From positions 1 to 7,967 of the forward strand of contig JBILCJ010000098.1 of assembly GCA_044353195.1 (NCBI GenBank): DNA of 7,967 nt, given 5' to 3'. Below, one piece after another: positions 6,518-7,967 of the stretch (position 1 is the stretch's first letter; each line of letters opens with the position of its first letter). Source of the DNA: UBA4416 sp044353195 (GTDB lineage: Bacteria > Bacteroidota > Bacteroidia > B-17B0 > Aurantibacillaceae). The notes beneath the pieces are model-generated. The model saw nothing but the letters and a program-made list of their open reading frames with translations. It was not told the origin of the DNA and made no database searches. The position numbers and the translations under genes were made by a program.

Positions 6518-7231
6518 CTAAGCAATATTGTGATAAACAGACATGATATCATCATCATCTTCCATCTTATTAATCATTTTTTCAAATTCAACTTCTTGTT
6601 CTTCGGTTAATTCTTTTGTTATATTTGGGATAAACGTCTTAATTGTTTCTTTTACCGTGTATTTTTTTTCTTCTAAACCAGCTTGCATCATACCAAAATC
6701 AGTAAAAGCAACTTGTACAATTAATTCATTGATTTCATCATCCCACGTTAATTCTTCAGCACCAAAATCAATCAAATCTAATTCTACATCGTCTTTATTT
6801 AAACCAGTTGAATCGATTTTAAATAAACCCTTACGGTCAAACATAAAACTAACAGAACCAGTAGTGCCAACAGAACCATTAGATCGGCTAAAGTAAACCC
6901 TCAAATTTGCAATGGTACGAGTAGGATTATCAGTGGCACATTCAACCAATACAGGCACGCCAAAAGGACCGTATCCTTCATAAATAACTTCATCATAGGT
7001 ACTCGTATCTTTTTCTGATGCTCTTTTAATAGCAGCATCAATATTTGCTTTTGGCATGTTTACAGCTTTTGCATTTGCAATACAAGCTCTTAAACGTGGG
7101 TTTAAATCAGGATGAGGACCTCCAGCCTTTACAGCCATTACAATTTCCTTACCAATTTTAGTAAACTGCTTTGCCATTTTAGCATAACGCTTAAACATGG
7201 TTGCTTTGCGGGTTTGAAAAATACGTCCCAT
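6518..7231 (-). CDS. yebC: YebC/PmpR (TACO1) family protein
   Basis: A full-length family member of 237 residues. The N-terminal MGRIFQTRKATMFKRYAKMA is the Bacteroidota form of the usual MAGHSKWANIKHRK start. It is followed by KIGKEIVMAVKAGG, RLRACIANAKAVNMPKANID and AIKRA (about 25-71), the helical domain 1. Domains 2 and 3 show YEGYGPFGVPVLVECATDNP (84-103), RVYFSRSNGSVGTTGSVSFM (111-130) and a closing VYHNI. Family members were long annotated as transcriptional regulators. Later work on YebC and mitochondrial TACO1 supports a role at the ribosome, helping translation through proline-rich stretches, so a translation factor is the better reading. It is cytosolic. It is the first gene of the - strand series, 55 bp ahead of recJ, starts with ATG at 7231 and has a consensus -7 box upstream. 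Confidence 0.95.
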   Translation of the reverse strand: MGRIFQTRKATMFKRYAKMAKQFTKIGKEIVMAVKAGGPHPDLNPRLRACIANAKAVNMPKANIDAAIKRASEKDTSTYDEVIYEGYGPFGVPVLVECATDNPTRTIANLRVYFSRSNGSVGTTGSVSFMFDRKGLFKIDSTGLNKDDVELDLIDFGAEELTWDDEINELIVQVAFTDFGMMQAGLEEKKYTVKETIKTFIPNITKELTEEQEVEFEKMINKMEDDDDIMSVYHNIA

Positions 7232-7262
7232 AATAAAAATCTTAAAAATTTATAATTTCCGA

Positions 7263-7270
7263 CAAATTTA
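7263..7270 (-). promoter_or_regulatory. -7 box of the yebC promoter
   Basis: On the - strand TAAATTTG fits TAnnTTTG exactly and lies 31 bp from the yebC ATG, leaving a leader of about 25 bases. No clear TTG is present at the -33 distance. It is one of two divergent -7 boxes in this 89-bp gap. Confidence 0.45.
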
Positions 7271-7294
7271 GTATAAAAAACATGATACTTTAAA

Positions 7295-7302
7295 TACATT
7301 TG
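7295..7302 (+). promoter_or_regulatory. -7 box of the promoter for the 104-residue protein gene
   Basis: TACATTTG fits TAnnTTTG exactly and lies 18 bp before the ATG at 7321, giving a leader of roughly 13 bases. There is no clear -33 TTG; the equivalent position overlaps the upstream region of the divergent yebC promoter. Confidence 0.5.
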
Positions 7303-7320
7303 TTTTAAATATTAACCATT

Positions 7321-7635
7321 ATGTCCTCAAATCAAACGTTAAGTGTTTTTCAAGTTCATATCACTTTACCAAATATGTTTAATAACCGATTTACTGCGTT
7401 AATTCCTGAGCAAAGAAGAGTCGTTAATAAATTATTGGCAGCCCAAGTCATTTTAAGTTATGCATTGGATATGGAACGTCAAAATTTATGGATCACGATT
7501 CAAGCCAAAAATCAATTGCAGGTAATGGATGTATTATCAACCTTTCCAATTATTAAAGAAGTAAAAGTGGATGTATTTGAATTAGCTTTTTATGACACTG
7601 CACCAGCAGGAATTCACGAACTTATTATGAATTAA
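7321..7635 (+). CDS. Small conserved-looking protein of unknown function, possible ferredoxin-like fold
   Basis: I cannot name this 104-residue protein. It is probably real: it starts with ATG behind a consensus -7 box, fills the space between yebC and nadC almost exactly, and has no overlapping better candidate. The residue pattern suggests beta (7-15, LSVFQVHIT), alpha (22-41, containing LIPEQRRVVNKLLA), beta (42-50), beta (53-61, NLWITIQA), alpha (64-74, QLQVMDVLS) and beta (78-91). This beta-alpha-beta-beta-alpha-beta order is that of the dimeric alpha/beta-barrel (ferredoxin-like) families such as YciI and muconolactone isomerase. No catalytic motif, signal peptide or membrane segment is visible, so a soluble cytosolic protein is likely. 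The stop lies 11 bp from the end of convergent nadC. The fold assignment is inference only. Confidence 0.8.
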   Translation: MSSNQTLSVFQVHITLPNMFNNRFTALIPEQRRVVNKLLAAQVILSYALDMERQNLWITIQAKNQLQVMDVLSTFPIIKEVKVDVFELAFYDTAPAGIHELIMN

Positions 7636-7646
7636 CTTAAAAAAGA

Positions 7647-7967
7647 TTAGACTGCTTTCAAACTCAAATCCATACTTTTGACATGGTGCGTGAGTGCTCC
7701 AACAGAAATGAAATTTACGCCGCATTTGGCATAGCTAGCAATGTTTTTTTCGGTAATACCACCAGAACTTTCTACTTCATAAGCATTATTAATGAGAGCG
7801 ACTGCTTTTTTAGTATTTGCAATGGTATAATTATCAAGCATAATTCTTTGAAAACCACCATTTCTAAGAACTAGTTTTACATCATGTAATGTTCTAGTTT
7901 CAACTTCAATTGGTAATTTCTTTTTTGTTTTCTTTAGGTAAATGTGCGTTGCATGAAGCGCTTCAAT
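7647..7967 (-). CDS. nadC: Nicotinate-nucleotide pyrophosphorylase (quinolinate phosphoribosyltransferase), C-terminal part
   Basis: On the - strand the frame is open from the right edge to a TAA at 7649-7647, giving the last 106 residues. The visible segment reads IEALHATHIYLKK, then LPIEVETRTLHDVKLVL, RIMLDNYTI, YEVESSGGITEKNIASYAKC and GVNFISVGALTHHVKSMDLSL. These are the standard C-terminal barrel motifs of NadC, including the acidic residues of IEVE and MLDN and the phosphate-binding SSGGI and SVGAL loops. The enzyme converts quinolinate and phosphoribosyl pyrophosphate to nicotinate mononucleotide, CO2 and pyrophosphate in de novo NAD synthesis. The reading frame runs past the ATG at 7841, so that ATG is internal rather than the start. 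Nothing in the visible part is broken. Confidence 0.95.
   Translation of the reverse strand: MEALHATHIYLKKTKKKLPIEVETRTLHDVKLVLRNGGFQRIMLDNYTIANTKKAVALINNAYEVESSGGITEKNIASYAKCGVNFISVGALTHHVKSMDLSLKAV

Noticed and set aside
6503..6518. Small GTTTA/TAAAC hairpin at the end of yebC, considered as a terminator
   Set aside because: The stem is only 5 bp and AT-rich, with no following T-run.
6543..6896. Open frame on + within yebC
   Set aside because: It is Ser-rich antisense translation of a conserved YebC frame.
7683..7874. Open frame on + across nadC
   Set aside because: It lies opposite clear NadC motifs, so it is a shadow.
7954..7965. Perfect 12-bp palindrome TGAAGCGCTTCA
   Set aside because: It lies in nadC coding sequence (Glu-Ala-Leu codons), and palindromes of this size are expected by chance in a window this long.

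Overview
The window is AT-rich and looks like chromosomal DNA of a Bacteroidota bacterium, probably Flavobacteriales or a close relative. Four things point there: a type IX secretion (T9SS) cargo tail at the left edge, a PorQ homologue, several TAnnTTTG-type -7 boxes with no Shine-Dalgarno sequences, and the Bacteroidota-style N-terminus of the YebC protein.

Layout. Positions 3-272 (+) hold the last 89 codons of a secreted protein that ends in a T9SS type A sorting domain. Just after its stop lies a GC-richer nested inverted repeat (289-360) resembling an integron attC recombination site. A two-gene + strand unit follows: a von Willebrand factor A protein (456-1574) and, 5 bp later, an AAA+ ATPase of the magnesium-chelatase I/MoxR type (1580-3028). 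A 107-bp convergent gap holds an 11-bp inverted repeat. Four genes then run on the - strand, in transcription order yebC, recJ, porQ and a Nudix hydrolase gene (7231 down to 3136), with gaps of 55, 54 and 57 bp. Divergent from yebC is a 104-residue protein of unknown function (7321-7635, +). It converges within 11 bp on the 3' end of nadC, which runs off the right edge (7647-7967, -). No tRNA, rRNA, CRISPR array or insertion sequence was seen.

How the parts relate. PorQ belongs to the T9SS attachment machinery that handles proteins bearing sorting domains like the one at the left edge, so substrate type and machinery both appear here, although their proximity may be accidental. The vWA and AAA+ proteins very likely form one ATP-driven remodelling or metal-insertion machine, analogous to the ChlI/ChlD pair of magnesium chelatase, with an unknown client. 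YebC (translation factor), RecJ (DNA repair exonuclease), Nudix and NadC (NAD synthesis) are housekeeping genes.

Most of the window is ordinary core genome. The least explained items are the attC-like element behind the secreted-protein gene, the vWA/AAA+ pair without a known target, and the 104-residue protein. I did not find a clearly new multi-gene system.
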